Positions 48,762-59,161 of a stretch of 64,000 nt of DNA are shown one piece after another. Source of the DNA: Putridiphycobacter sp965230195 (lineage in GTDB: Bacteria > Bacteroidota > Bacteroidia > Flavobacteriales_D > Crocinitomicaceae); assembly GCA_965230195.1 (NCBI GenBank), contig OZ245997.1, forward strand, positions 372,001 through 436,000, read 5' to 3'. The translations under genes were made by a program, and so were the position numbers. Each line of letters begins with the position of its first letter. The first letter of the stretch is position 1. The notes beneath the pieces are model-generated. The model saw only the letters and a program-made list of their open reading frames with translations, did not search any database and was not told the DNA's origin.

Positions 48762-51700
48762 ATGGACAACGACGATAGCGCTCTTCAAAAATCACCAGCC
48801 GGCGCAGTCGAAAGCGACCCCAAAAAACGTTATTGGCGGGTAGAGAACGACGCATGCTCATGCGCCTCTGCAGGACTGACCGCGTTTGTCGCAGTTCGAG
48901 GACGTCTTGGGCCGTGGAGCCTTCAAGACGGTTTTCAAGGCTTTTGATTCGCGGGAAGGAACGGAGGTAGCGTGGAACAAAGTACCCCTCACGACCGCTG
49001 TGAATGAGGACCCTTTGAAGAAGCGTCTCTTCTCCGAGATCCATGTCCTCAAGAGACTTAAACACAAGAACATCATGACCTTTCACGATTATTGGCTAGA
49101 TGATAAGACAAGTACACTCAACTTCATCACAGAGCTCTTCACTCATGGATCTCTCAAGAAGTGCGTCCACCGTCCTTGCGGATGCATCGAGGGAGATGTG
49201 TGTGCGTGCAGATTCCGTGCGAAGCATAAGCATCTGGAGCTTAAAGTGCTGAAGAAATGGGCTTGGCAGATTCTTCAAGGGCTTGTGTACCTGCATGGGC
49301 ACGAGCCTCCTATTATTCATCGTGATTTGAAGTGCGACAACATACTGATAAATGGAGTGACGGGAGACCTCAAGATTGGTGATCTCGGCCTGGCGACTCT
49401 CTTTAAAGGACTTGAGGCTCCATTGAGTGTCATAGGTAAGCGCCGCCACCGCCGCCACTGCGTCAGTAGCATCGGTTGTGTTTGACGTGGCCGGTGTGTT
49501 AGGTACTCCTGAGTTCATGGCTCCCGAATTCTACATCGAGAAGTACAATGAAAAGGTGGACGTCTATGCCTTCGGCATGCTTCTCCTGGAGCTCGTCTCT
49601 ATGGACTACCCTTACTGCGAATGCACGAACCCTGCCGCCATCTACAAACGCGTCTCCCAGGGAGTTTTTCCGGCGAGCATACAGAAGATCCGAAACGAAG
49701 AGCTGCGCAAATTTATTGAGTTATGTATTGCATATCAACCGGATGCGCGTCCGGAAGCTCGAAAGCTTCTGAAGCACGACTTCTTTAACGATATCCGCAC
49801 AACCATGAAGCCAGAGCGACCGCACTCTGACGAAATGGACGCGGAGACCATCGCGCGTGGGAGTGACTATGGAGGCAGTGCCGATTCGCTCAAGGGAGAT
49901 GCGCTCTCCAGAAACGGGTCCGCACACGTCCCGTCGCCCTCGGCATCCGAAGAAGAACCTGAGGACAACGATCAGTCTGTAGCAACTTCAAACGGGGTGA
50001 AGATTACCATCGAGTGCAGCAAAGTGGAGGGAAAACCGACATTGAACTTTACACTGAAGTACACAAGACCCGGGGGTAAGACCAACGCCTCCGCCTCTCC
50101 CTCTTTGCCATCGTGCTCGCACGCCTCTAGGGGTTCCAAAGAAGATACAGTTCCCATTTGATATTAAAGACGATACGGCTGAACAGATCGTGGCCGAAAT
50201 GCGAGCGGAAGGATCCACGGATCTGGACATTATGATCACGGAGGAGGAAGCGAGCACCATCGGCCACCTGATTGCCATGGAAGTGGAAAGGTGGAAGCTA
50301 AAGGACGAGGGAGAGTTCACTGGATACGTCTGCGTCGTGCGCAAACCGTGCGACAATGATCTCGAGTCGGCTCGTTGTCTCATGGGTCCAGGTTCCGTCG
50401 GGGCCAGAGAGGTGCTAAACGACATGTGCCAGAGTGTGGCAACCGATTTCACAGCTGATCACGTTCTCCATACGCTAAACGAGAAGACCCGCGTGCTGAT
50501 GGACTACGTCCATCCAGACAACTCCCGTCATTCCGTGAACTATGCAGGAGGCGCCATCTCTCGTCGTTCCGTGGACCATGCAGCAATGGAGCATTCTAGA
50601 CGTTCGCTCAAGCACAAGCTCGAGATCATCGGTGACGAGGGTCGATCCGGAGAAACGTTCTCGGAGACGACCGTGTTGTTTTCTAACAGGGATGAGATTG
50701 CCGCTCCCCTGCTCGAAGAACCAGAGGATTTTTCGGAAGACGAGGACAGTGTGAGCTCCGGTGCGATCGATATTCCGCAGAAGAGACGCATATCGGCCAG
50801 TTCACTTGAACCCACCCATTCCGTTACAAGCACATTTTCAGATTCGTTTTCGCACACACCGCGAGGATTCAACGCCTTGAGCCATTCGCTTCAGAAGCGT
50901 CTTTCTGAGCGCATGAGTGCCACCGACGGTTCCTCCGTCAATGCAAGACCATCCATTTTGAGATCCATGAGTATGACAGTGGAGGGCAGCTCTCATGCTG
51001 CGGAATCTCCGTTGAAGGTCTGCTCTCCACAAGTTCCTGTAGAATTATCGCTTGTCGTCGTCGAACCAAAGACAGAATCCGAATCGCCTATCGTGAGCGG
51101 AATGGAGACTGGATTGGAGCACGAGATGGGGCAAGATGCAAGGCAAGGCACAAACACTTCTCTTATTTCAATGGTTACTATGAAGCAGACCCCTTCCAAA
51201 AAAGGAATGGAAGTGTCCATGCCGACAGTTCCGGAACTATCGACGCCACACACGTCACAGACTGCGAGCCCGAAGCCGTCGATCTCCGAGTCGTCCCTCG
51301 TTCGATCCGTTGCCGATGACTGGCAATACACCGTGACCGCTGGGTCTCTCTTAGCTGAAACGGAGTCGACCGCACATCTGTCACGAACGCAATCGGTGGG
51401 CGTCTCGCCCCTAAGCTCTTTTCGACGCATGGATTCGAGTGGAAGCACAGTCGATCATGGCATCAAGAGCCCTTCGTTGTCACAGGCATACACTTCCTGT
51501 GGCAGATCGGACGCACCACTGATGTTGCCGTTGAAGACGACAGCAAGCGCGGGGTCTTCGAGACCGTCATCTGTAGGTATCGGACAATCCGTAGAAGACA
51601 TCAGAGAGCTGAGACCTCTAGAGCATTCTGCGGGACCACACGCCCTGATTCCGCATCATTACCATCTCCAGCACCACCATCAGCGACAGGAGATCCTGAA

Positions 51701-52491
51701 CAAGGGACTGGGAATGGCACTTCAGCCGATGAAGCATCCGCGTAGTGCGACGGCGGATTCTCTGGAGTTCAAAGACGACTTTCTGTTGCCGCCCTCGCCC
51801 TCCCACTGCAGATCTTCCTACGATTTGACAAGCACATGGGATACCGAATCCATTCGGGCTTTCAGACGTGATGAAGGTGCGGCGGTCGTCGCTGGCCCTT
51901 CATTTCCACTGAGGAGAGCCATCCCCTGGCCCAAAGGTCAAGGACTGGGACCGGAGGACGCCAAACAGAGGGCGAATAGACTGTACAACTCCTGTGCTCA
52001 TATTGACAGCTTTTACCGCGAAAGAACTGGAATGCAGCCCCTCTCCAACGCCACAAGTTTTGATAACTCTATACAACCCTCTCCGTCTGGCGCGGTCCTG
52101 ACACATTTGGCCGATCCTCATCCCCATCTCAACTATTCACTCCCTATTCAAAGAAGAGGTGCCATCTTCCGTCGCCACCCTACAGCTTGCCCATGAAAAA
52201 CTCTTCTCTGCTGTGACAGGCTCGCATCCCGAAGGCAATAGAACGGCTGCAGCTTTCACGAAGACCAGTTCAGATGTCATGATCGACTACTGGGCTGATT
52301 TTGAGGAGGATACGATGACCAGTGCGACAGGGAAGCAGCAAAGATCGCGTTCGAAAGAACTGAGACCCGAGCAGGCAGCAGAAAACACGCACAAGATGCA
52401 ACAACAGCTTGCCGGGCTCTGCCACGGAACTGGTGTCGGTATGGCCGGTAGCAGCAAACCCAATGGCAGCAAAGGTCCTCAGCGACCTTGA
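48762..52491 (+). CDS. WNK-family protein kinase
   Basis: Five exons (48762-48839, 48895-49435, 49503-50075, 50131-52094, 52159-52491) sum to 1,163 codons. The kinase domain (about 27-295) has the WNK hallmark: catalytic lysine in strand beta-2 (GRGAFKTVFK, K41) and no lysine in beta-3 (EVAWN, N54, where WNK1 has Cys250). HRDLKCDN, GDLGLA and GTPEFMAPE are intact. An OSR1-C-terminal-like segment (IQFPFDIKDDTAEQIVAEM, about 400-420) follows, as in other WNKs, and the remainder is a long Ser-rich disordered tail. Oddity: after FTHGSLKK there is an inserted cysteine-rich loop (CVHRPCGCIEGDVCACRF, about 115-133) not found in WNK1. WNKs sense chloride and osmotic stress and phosphorylate SPAK/OSR1 kinases in animals; here the role is inferred. 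Confidence 0.92.
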
Positions 52492-53327
52492 ATGAATGGA
52501 TCCGTCCATCTCTAAAACACAAAAACATCAGCAACAATTTGACTGCTTCTTGGTGTGATCGTTGTGACAGTGTGTTTGTTTGGGTGCTTTCCGAAACGGT
52601 GCATATCTGAAGAAATAACTGTAATTTGAAGGAAGCCCTTTTGTGTGACGGCAGTGTATTCCAATAAGGATTCGTGGAGAGCTAGCTCAAGAGACTTACA
52701 TGATTTGTTGACCTTATCGTCCTCCTCCTATGGTGTTCCAAGATTTCTGATACCAATTTCATAGTCATAGCAGAAGAGACACTTGTCCCATTGGAACGGA
52801 GCTCAGGCGCAGTCCCCATGCGAATCTACTATTTTCGGACAAATAAGGTGGTCGTGGGCAGGATGTTTTTCGCAGTTCCACTTGTTCTGGCGTCTCCATC
52901 GATGTCGTCTTCTGTAGACTGTGATGGAGACCGATAGCTGCCCAACGCAGTTTATTACAATCCTTTCTGATTTTTCCTTCTGATGCGATCGCTCGCTCGC
53001 TGGCTTGGAGCTGGCCTGCAAGCCCGCTCTCTTAACTGTATTTCACCGAATCTGCTTTTATCTCTCTCAATTGTCTGGTGTTGTTATATGAGTAGGAGAC
53101 AGAGAGTCGTGCAAAGTCCTTTATCTTTGATGTCATTTGACGAATGAGTTTTTAGCTACCTGCAGCTCACCTATCCCTTCCTGCTTCATGAAAACAGCAT
53201 CACGAATGAACGAACCGTCGCATCTCACAGCAGCCGTTAAACAACCCCCAACGACACAAATGCTGTAGAGGCCGTCCACATTAATGATCGACACACATGT
53301 GAAGAACGATCTCTAACGAACAGCGTG
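52492..53327. other. Intergenic region between WNK and APE2
   Basis: About 835 bp, AT-richer than the coding sequence around it, with no recognisable gene; a short minus-strand frame near 52803-53021 has no support. It should contain the WNK 3' UTR and the APE2 promoter. Confidence 0.35.
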
Positions 53328-54981
53328 ATGCAAAACGACGGCAAACTGAAAATTGTGAGCTGGAATGTCAATGGCCTTCGAGCCATCTGCCGAAAATTCG
53401 ACACACTCGAGAAGCTGCTGACCCATTTCGACGCAGGTGACGACAACGACCGTCGCTCCATTGCAATCGTCTTTGGCAGATCTCCTCTGTTTACAAGAAA
53501 CGAAGCTCACCAGGAACGAACTAACGGCCGAACTGGCCATCTCGGCGAACTGGTCACTCTCCGGCGGACACACGTCCTCTTCTGACCGCCGTTGTTAGCA
53601 GGGACTCGTACTTTGCGTTCTCGAACGGAAAAACAGGTTACTCAGGCGTAGGAACGTTCTGCCGGAAATCATGCTGGCAGCCACGTGCTGCGTTCTCGGG
53701 ATTTGGTCCCTTGATAAAGGCAGAGGGTCTGTCGGTGGAGAGCTTCGATGTATCATGGGTGGATATCGATGAGATCGATGCCGAGGGTCGATGTCTCGTC
53801 ACGCGGCATGGATCATTCTTCCTCTTCAACATCTACGCCCCTGCTCTCGTTTCCGAGACGAATTTCGCCGAGAGAGTGGAGTACAAGATCAAATGGTTCG
53901 ACGTGCGGTTCGTCTCAGCAAGAAAACATCGACCATCGTGGCGTGCCTGTTGCTGCAGCTGCTGCATCGATGCGTCGCAGAACTGACGCAGCAGCGCGGT
54001 TTCGGAGTGGTGGTTGCGGGAGACTTCAACTGTGCCTTGCGGGAGATCGATCACTGCCGACCAGATGATACTTTCTCGCTTCGACCCGATCGGGCCATTC
54101 TTCACAAGATGATGTCGGAGAATGGAGGTCCTTGTCACGACATCTACAGACAACACCACCCGATCACGTCACACGTGGCCGGTGCACTGGATAAAGTGTG
54201 AGAAATCTATGTAGGAAAGAAGCTTTCAGTTGCTGGAATCAGTCGACGCGATCGCGCGTCAATAACTACGGAACGCGGATCGACATGATCTTGGTGGCCA
54301 ACACCGATGACGGGACATTTCATGAGAGCTTCGACGAGAGTGTAATCTCATGATGCCGTTCTCACTGGAAAGAAGGCTGCTGTCAACTGTCAGGGAATCA
54401 TGTGTGAGGTGACGGGCTCAGATCATGCCCCTGTTTGGTGCCGTGCCAACGTACCCCGACCTAAGCTTCCAGAGCACTACCAACCTCCGTGCCTCAGCTC
54501 TCAGTTTCTCTTTAAAGGTCATCCATCTCCTCCCAACGGTTCTCACTCTTGTGCAAAACGATCACGCTCTGCAGGGAAGCAGAAAACGTTGGATGCTTTT
54601 CTTGTGACACGACCGGAAAGGACGTCGGATTCGCAGTCGACGACACCGAAGAGAGTCAGAAAAAGACGCCGACTTGCCCGTCAGCCAACGCTCAGATCGT
54701 TCTTGGCACCATCCAAGTCGTCGACGCCCTCCTTGGAAGAGTCTTCATCCAGCCAGGATGCGATCCAGAAGGCTTCCGTCACGTCTAAGGGGCTGACCGG
54801 TGTATGGAAAGAGTTCTTTGCCAAGCAGGGACCTCCTCTCTGCGAAGGTCACCAAGAACCGTGTGTCGTGCGTCACGTCAAGAAGAGTGGAGCGAATAAG
54901 GGGAGAAGATTCTATGTCTGTGCCCGACCAGCAGGACGACCTCCGATCGGACGCTGCGATCATTTTCAGTGGGCATCCTAG
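53328..54981 (+). CDS. APEX2: AP endonuclease 2 with C-terminal GRF zinc finger
   Basis: Six exons (53328-53436, 53480-53552, 53599-53902, 53959-54167, 54215-54341, 54394-54981) give 469 aa. The exonuclease III/APE fold shows VSWNVNGLRA, LLCLQETKLT (metal-binding Glu), GYSGVGTFCR, FFLFNIYAP, VVVAGDFNCA, NNYGTRIDMIL and TGSDHAPVW (catalytic His). A disordered linker with KQKTLDAFL, close to a PCNA-interacting PIP box, leads to a GRF zinc finger: PPLCEGHQEPC, then GRRFYVCAR and GRCDHFQW. This is the APE2 domain plan (3'-phosphodiesterase and 3'-5' resection in base-excision repair and ATR signalling). Two introns begin with GTCAC (53553 and 54168). Introns are 43-56 nt. Confidence 0.93.
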
Positions 54982-55546
54982 ATCTCCCTGTCTATGGATC
55001 GAATCGTGCGTGTCTGTCTTTACACGCGGACGTCATGTCCCTTGCAAGAATAGAGTTGTTTGTCTCTTTGTCTTCTCAAAAATCGGCGCAGTACGCTCTG
55101 TACAGAGAAAAGCAAAAATGGCGACCATCTGTTGATGTCACATCAAAATGAACAGAAACTCCCAATATTGCTGAATCTGTGGTGGCAGCTGCTTTGGATC
55201 CATTCAGGCGTGCGCGAATACGTTTCGCAAGACCTGTCCAACCGATTGATGTTCACCGATCCACAGTCGAGAAAGAGTGCAATAAGTGTGACCCACTTGA
55301 AAGCGAGCAAAGTCTCCGAGTTGAATGGCGCTGCCGGGATACAAACGCACCTTCTCATTCATCTTCAGTTCTTTCTCGTCCACAGATATCTTTGTCAAAC
55401 CGCCCAATACCTGGTGAAACGTCACATCATTTCGCATCGCTTTTTCAGCATACGCACTGTCATGTACAACTCGGCTGGCGAATCCAAAGGATTGGTCGCT
55501 CCGACGCTTTCGAATTTCACCTCGACGCCGGTTTTGTCGCAGCCCA

Positions 55547-55884
55547 TGTCGGGGATCGATGTAACGATGCGCTTCACACGAATCGGCTCTCAGCGCGAAC
55601 GACGACGCGAATGAACACTCAAACGATAGCACAGGAACTCGAGATTATTTACAACAGGAATGTCAACCTTAAGTACCCACGGTGGTTACAGTTTTCCTAA
55701 CCTTAGTACCTAACAGTCGTGAACTTCTAGCGCAAGTTGATAACCACATGCCTATCGTTATGGGGAAGTTAGCTCGGGAGCCGACATCCGTCGCGACCGA
55801 TGGTCAGCGCGCCTGGATGGTTAGACTACGGCTCTCCTACTTCCGGTGGTTTACAGACGGCAGTTAAATGCTACATCTCCTACA
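55547..55884 (-). repeat. 3' LTR of the retroelement (left copy)
   Basis: 338-bp direct repeat bounded by TGTCGGGG at the left and CTCCTACA at the right on the plus strand; matches the right copy base for base by eye. It is preceded by the target duplication GCCCA. Confidence 0.93.
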
Positions 55885-55888
55885 GTGA

Positions 55889-55899
55889 CTCCCCCTCAC
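55889..55899 (-). other. Polypurine tract of the retroelement
   Basis: On the minus strand GTGAGGGGGAG lies four bases upstream of the 3' LTR, the expected place for plus-strand priming. The small offset from the LTR edge is slightly unusual. Confidence 0.55.
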
Positions 55900-56020
55900 T
55901 TAACACGTCACGCCCCGACGTTTAAGTGACACACGAAAAGGGAAAACAACCTTGCCTAAGGAAAGGTAGAACCACGAGCGTTTAAAATAACGTCGTTTAT
56001 AAGAACACCGCCACAGATGC

Positions 56021-57628
56021 TCACAGATCCATAGCGTTACGTCTTACTCCTCCACCACGTGAGATCCAGATGGTCAGCAGCCACGTCGGTGCACCTCTCT
56101 TGAACACGTCCTCTGGCTTCCCGTTGTCCCCGAGTCGATAGACACGGAGCTCCGTCGCTGGTTCTACGCGAGGAACGATGACTTCTATCCGTCCACGACA
56201 CGTTGGTCCTCCCCGGAAACTCGCGAAAAAGCGCGCAATGGAAAGTGCTTCACTCACACGGCCTTTCGCATCGACTTCCGCAAGAAGCCCCACAGACGAC
56301 GGGAACTTCTTCCGTCGGGCGCATGCTGCAGTCTCGACAGCCGAAAGGTATGGTGGCGCCATTCGCCGTTCGGTTCCCACGTCTTCTGCGTCTTCACATT
56401 GGGTACCTTGAACGAATTCTGCGAAGCGTCTGGTCGCCGAGACCAACTCAAGCTGCCCCCGTGGTTCTTCTGCGGCTACGAAAAAGAGACTTCGACAAGG
56501 TTCTGCTTCGTCGTCGTTAGTGAGAACTTCCATATGTTTCACAGCCCTCGTCCTTTCGAACGTCAGGAATGATAGACGAGGTGACATCTCACACCATCGG
56601 GACAGGATGGGCAGACGGGTTGCAAGTCCATCGACACAGCCACTGTCCCACGGAATCGTGAGTTCTGCGTCGAGGAATTCGACGACAGAGTGCTGGAGTC
56701 GGATACCCGAAAGCTCTGCCGGTTTCGGTTCGGAGAAATGGTAAGGTTCGCATGTGCATTCTCTGCTGTCATTTCCGTCGCGGTCTCCGTAACCGCCGCG
56801 GGTTCGCATCGACTCATCCTGCGCAGCAGTCACCTCAGACTCGCCGCAGTAGCCGCGTGCACTGTTGTTGTCGTCGTCTTCACAGTCGGGAGTCTGCGTC
56901 TCTTCAACAGACTCCCCCAGAGCGGTCGCCATGTCTGACTCGCTTCTGGCTTCGAACACGTCGTCTTCCAAACGCCGCTCTTGGCGTTTCTCCTGCTTCT
57001 TCACAGGAAGAATGGTCATGCCAGCTGGCAACTGGCGAAGTGCTTCGTCTTCTGCATCAGCCGTCGCAAACTCTGTTGCGTCGGTTGGCAAATGTCGACT
57101 CGTCTGCTCGAGTCTACGGGCTCCATCCGGTCTGGAGACCGTCGTACGGTTGCGTCCGAGCTCGGGCTCTGGAGCTTCGTCTTCGTCTTCGTCCTCGTCG
57201 GTTTCGTCGAACCAACGGACACGTCTGCGTGCGCCCGCCTCGTCGTCTCCGCGACGGAGAAAAGATGCACTGGTCGATGCTCGCCGAGTACAGACGGACT
57301 TTTCTGCGCGTTCCGCGCGCAGTCTCCTCTGTTTTCGACAGAGGCTCAGGAGCTGCTTTCCTGTCCGGTTCGGGTCGTGCCTCCCGAATCGGTCGGTCAA
57401 CCGACGGCTCCACTCTGCCCACTGCAGAGCAACAGCGTCGCTAAAACCGAAGTGCAGTTCGGCCCAGTCTGCCGCTGGTCCGTCGAGAAACGCAATGGCA
57501 ATCTCGGCCCGTGTGCCTGGCTCGTCGTCTACATGGCGCAGACGAAAGAACGAGGTCATCTCGTCGACCCATTCCTTCGGGTCGCTGCGTCCATCATAAC
57601 GCGGGCAGGGTGTCGACTCGATGCGCAT
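56021..57628 (-). CDS. gag: Gag-like protein of the LTR retroelement
   Basis: The 535-residue frame starts 37 bp after the primer-binding site. Residues about 8-105 match the retrotransposon gag (capsid) pattern: PRYDGRSDPKEWVDEMTSFF, then AFLDGPAADWAELHF and WSRRLTDRFGRHDP. The rest is Arg-rich, then strongly acidic (DEDEDEDEAPEPE) and polar. No CCHC zinc knuckle is seen. A WDSGC near residue 345 recalls the D-S/T-G of retropepsins, but the residues around it do not support an active protease. It presumably forms the particle that packages the element's RNA. Confidence 0.75.
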   Translation of the reverse strand: MRIESTPCPRYDGRSDPKEWVDEMTSFFRLRHVDDEPGTRAEIAIAFLDGPAADWAELHFGFSDAVALQWAEWSRRLTDRFGRHDPNRTGKQLLSLCRKQRRLRAERAEKSVCTRRASTSASFLRRGDDEAGARRRVRWFDETDEDEDEDEAPEPELGRNRTTVSRPDGARRLEQTSRHLPTDATEFATADAEDEALRQLPAGMTILPVKKQEKRQERRLEDDVFEARSESDMATALGESVEETQTPDCEDDDNNSARGYCGESEVTAAQDESMRTRGGYGDRDGNDSRECTCEPYHFSEPKPAELSGIRLQHSVVEFLDAELTIPWDSGCVDGLATRLPILSRWCEMSPRLSFLTFERTRAVKHMEVLTNDDEAEPCRSLFFVAAEEPRGQLELVSATRRFAEFVQGTQCEDAEDVGTERRMAPPYLSAVETAACARRKKFPSSVGLLAEVDAKGRVSEALSIARFFASFRGGPTCRGRIEVIVPRVEPATELRVYRLGDNGKPEDVFKRGAPTWLLTIWISRGGGVRRNAMDL

Positions 57629-57664
57629 GGTCTGTCACAAACGATAGGAAACGCTTGACAGTTA

Positions 57665-57680
57665 CCCCGGAGGTCCACCA
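57665..57680 (-). other. Primer-binding site of the retroelement
   Basis: Two bases inside the 5' LTR the minus strand reads TGGTGGACCTCCGGGG. It begins with TGG, complementary to a tRNA 3' CCA end, and the adjacent bases could pair with an acceptor/T-arm end CCCCGGAGGTCCACCA. The tRNA species cannot be named from this alone. Confidence 0.7.
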
Positions 57681-57682
57681 GT

Positions 57683-58020
57683 TGTCGGGGATCGATGTAA
57701 CGATGCGCTTCACACGAATCGGCTCTCAGCGCGAACGACGACGCGAATGAACACTCAAACGATAGCACAGGAACTCGAGATTATTTACAACAGGAATGTC
57801 AACCTTAAGTACCCACGGTGGTTACAGTTTTCCTAACCTTAGTACCTAACAGTCGTGAACTTCTAGCGCAAGTTGATAACCACATGCCTATCGTTATGGG
57901 GAAGTTAGCTCGGGAGCCGACATCCGTCGCGACCGATGGTCAGCGCGCCTGGATGGTTAGACTACGGCTCTCCTACTTCCGGTGGTTTACAGACGGCAGT
58001 TAAATGCTACATCTCCTACA
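57683..58020 (-). repeat. 5' LTR of the retroelement (right copy)
   Basis: 338-bp direct repeat identical by eye to the left copy and followed by GCCCA at 58021-58025. In the element's orientation (minus) it lies upstream of the gag-like ORF and should contain the promoter. Confidence 0.93.
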
Positions 58021-58409
58021 GCCCACCGTCTACGTGACCATCCATGCGACCATAACCCACCCAATTATCACAATAGAACGCACAAAATCGCAGTTCTGAG
58101 TTTCGCCGACCAGGCATTTGAGTTTCTCCGAAATCGTGTCTGTAAGGTCGAGAGATGGCTCCAACTTATCACACTTTTCTTTATTTACATCACACCATGC
58201 TTTATCGACTTGCAACGACCACAAGGTTCTATTCTCGACGCAAAAACGACGACACGTCTTCTGGGTACATCTCGGCACGGATGCCACAACACGAGTGCCG
58301 TGAAAGGACGAAGAGCGCAAAGAGATCGAACGCGCACGCATCGACATCGAAAACGCTGACGGAGTCGATTCGCCGACGCGATGTTGACACGTCTTGTGTG
58401 ATGTGACGT

Positions 58410-59053
58410 TCATAGGCGAGATTCGATTTCTGCGATCTCCTCTCTCCACGCATCGAGCTTCGCCAGCTTGGTCGTCTCGAGGTCGGTCAGTGCCTCTCCG
58501 GCATCACGACGCGACTGAAGGGCTTCGCATTGACGCACTTTCTTTTTCAAGGTCCTCAGCTGCTTCGCTTCATGGGAGAGATTCGAAGGTGACGCGTCGC
58601 CCTCGACATCACACAGTTTTGTGTCTTCCATCTAACACAAACGTCACATCACGCAATGATGATATGGTCACACTTTCTGCGTCAAAGTCTGTACGGCATC
58701 CTGTCCCATCTCCTCCATTTGTTTCTTCTTCGAGCGCCTCTTCTCATTCTTCTTCGCCGATTTTGACTGAGACGTTTTCTGTCCGTCACTCTGAATAAAG
58801 TCCGCTCCTGATAAAAATGATGACGTGACAGGTGTCACAGGAGCGTTCCTTGTGGCCTGCCTGGACATAGAGGGATGCCACGTCGACTCAGGGCTGCACG
58901 GGATTGGTAGATAGGCTGCTCTTCTTGAGGAACGTAGCCTTCTCGGACACGTCGTTCGGGACGCAGAGAGCCATCAGCACGTTTCGATGCTGGAATGACC
59001 TTCTCGCCTTCGCGATTCGTTGCGTAACGCAATTGATGTTGTTGGTCGGCCAT
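58410..59053 (-). CDS. PYM1: Partner of Y14 and mago (PYM/WIBG)
   Basis: The N-terminus MADQQHQLRYATNREGEK, then IPASKRADGSLRPERRVREGYVPQEEQPIYQS, is the conserved Mago-Y14 binding domain. The middle carries KSAKKNEKRRSKKK. A 42-nt intron (58632-58673, GTGTGAC...TTAG, containing TGATGTGACG) joins QTLTQK to MEDTKL. The C-terminus has LKKKVRQCEAL and EEIAEIESRL, the conserved ribosome-facing helix. A further intron lies between about 58885 and 58815; a donor at CGAC|GTGGCA with an acceptor at TATCAG keeps frame but is not certain. PYM removes exon-junction complexes from spliced mRNAs during translation, so the organism deposits EJCs, consistent with its intron density. Confidence 0.9.
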
Positions 59054-59161
59054 TCTTTGCCAATGTCGACCATCTGCTGTATATCATCCCGTCCTTCACC
59101 GCCCAACGGTCGCAGTTCTCACTCTTGTTGCAAATGAAAGAGTAACGTTGCAGGGGATGAG
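59054..59161. promoter_or_regulatory. 108-bp bidirectional promoter between PYM and the FKBP gene
   Basis: The start codons of the minus-strand PYM gene and the plus-strand FKBP gene are about 108 bp apart, so both promoters must fit here or overlap the genes. No TATA box or copy of the recurrent 10-mer is seen. Confidence 0.45.

Larger units (their letters stand above)
55547..58020 (-). mobile_element. Complete gag-only LTR retroelement, about 2.47 kb
   Basis: Two direct repeats of 338 bp (55547-55884 and 57683-58020) flank a 1.8-kb interior. On both strands the repeats start TG and end CA. The host bases GCCCA occur immediately outside each end (55542-55546 and 58021-58025), a 5-bp target-site duplication. 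By eye the two LTRs are identical, which implies a recent insertion. The interior encodes one gag-like ORF on the minus strand, a primer-binding site next to the right (5') LTR and a purine tract near the left (3') LTR. No reverse transcriptase, RNase H or integrase is present, so the element must depend on proteins supplied in trans (TR-GAG-like). Confidence 0.9.
55204..58347 (-). pseudogene. FHA-like domain protein gene interrupted by an LTR retroelement
   Basis: Removing the element (55547-58020) and one GCCCA copy restores a minus-strand gene. Right part: NRTLWSLQVDKAW, then SEKLKCLVGETQNCDF, a 54-nt intron ending CACGTAG, and TVG at the insertion point. Left part: CDKTGVEVKFESVGATNP, an intron (about 55413-55459) holding ATGATGTGACG, then GGLTKISVDEKELK, RLYPGSAIQLGDFARFQ, a 64-nt intron and the end VLRNVFAHA at 55204. 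'L-V-G-x-x-x-x-C-D-F' and 'G-S-A-I-Q-L-G-D-F' match the ends of FHA domains, which bind phosphothreonine. The insertion is in coding sequence a few codons after a splice acceptor, so this allele should be non-functional. The start codon is uncertain (58347 is one choice). Confidence 0.55.

Noticed and set aside
56500..56700. Retropepsin-like aspartic protease (WDSGC) in the Gag-like ORF
   Set aside because: Only the D-S-G triplet matches; the flanking hydrophobic pattern and the later I-x-G-R/N segment of retropepsins are absent.
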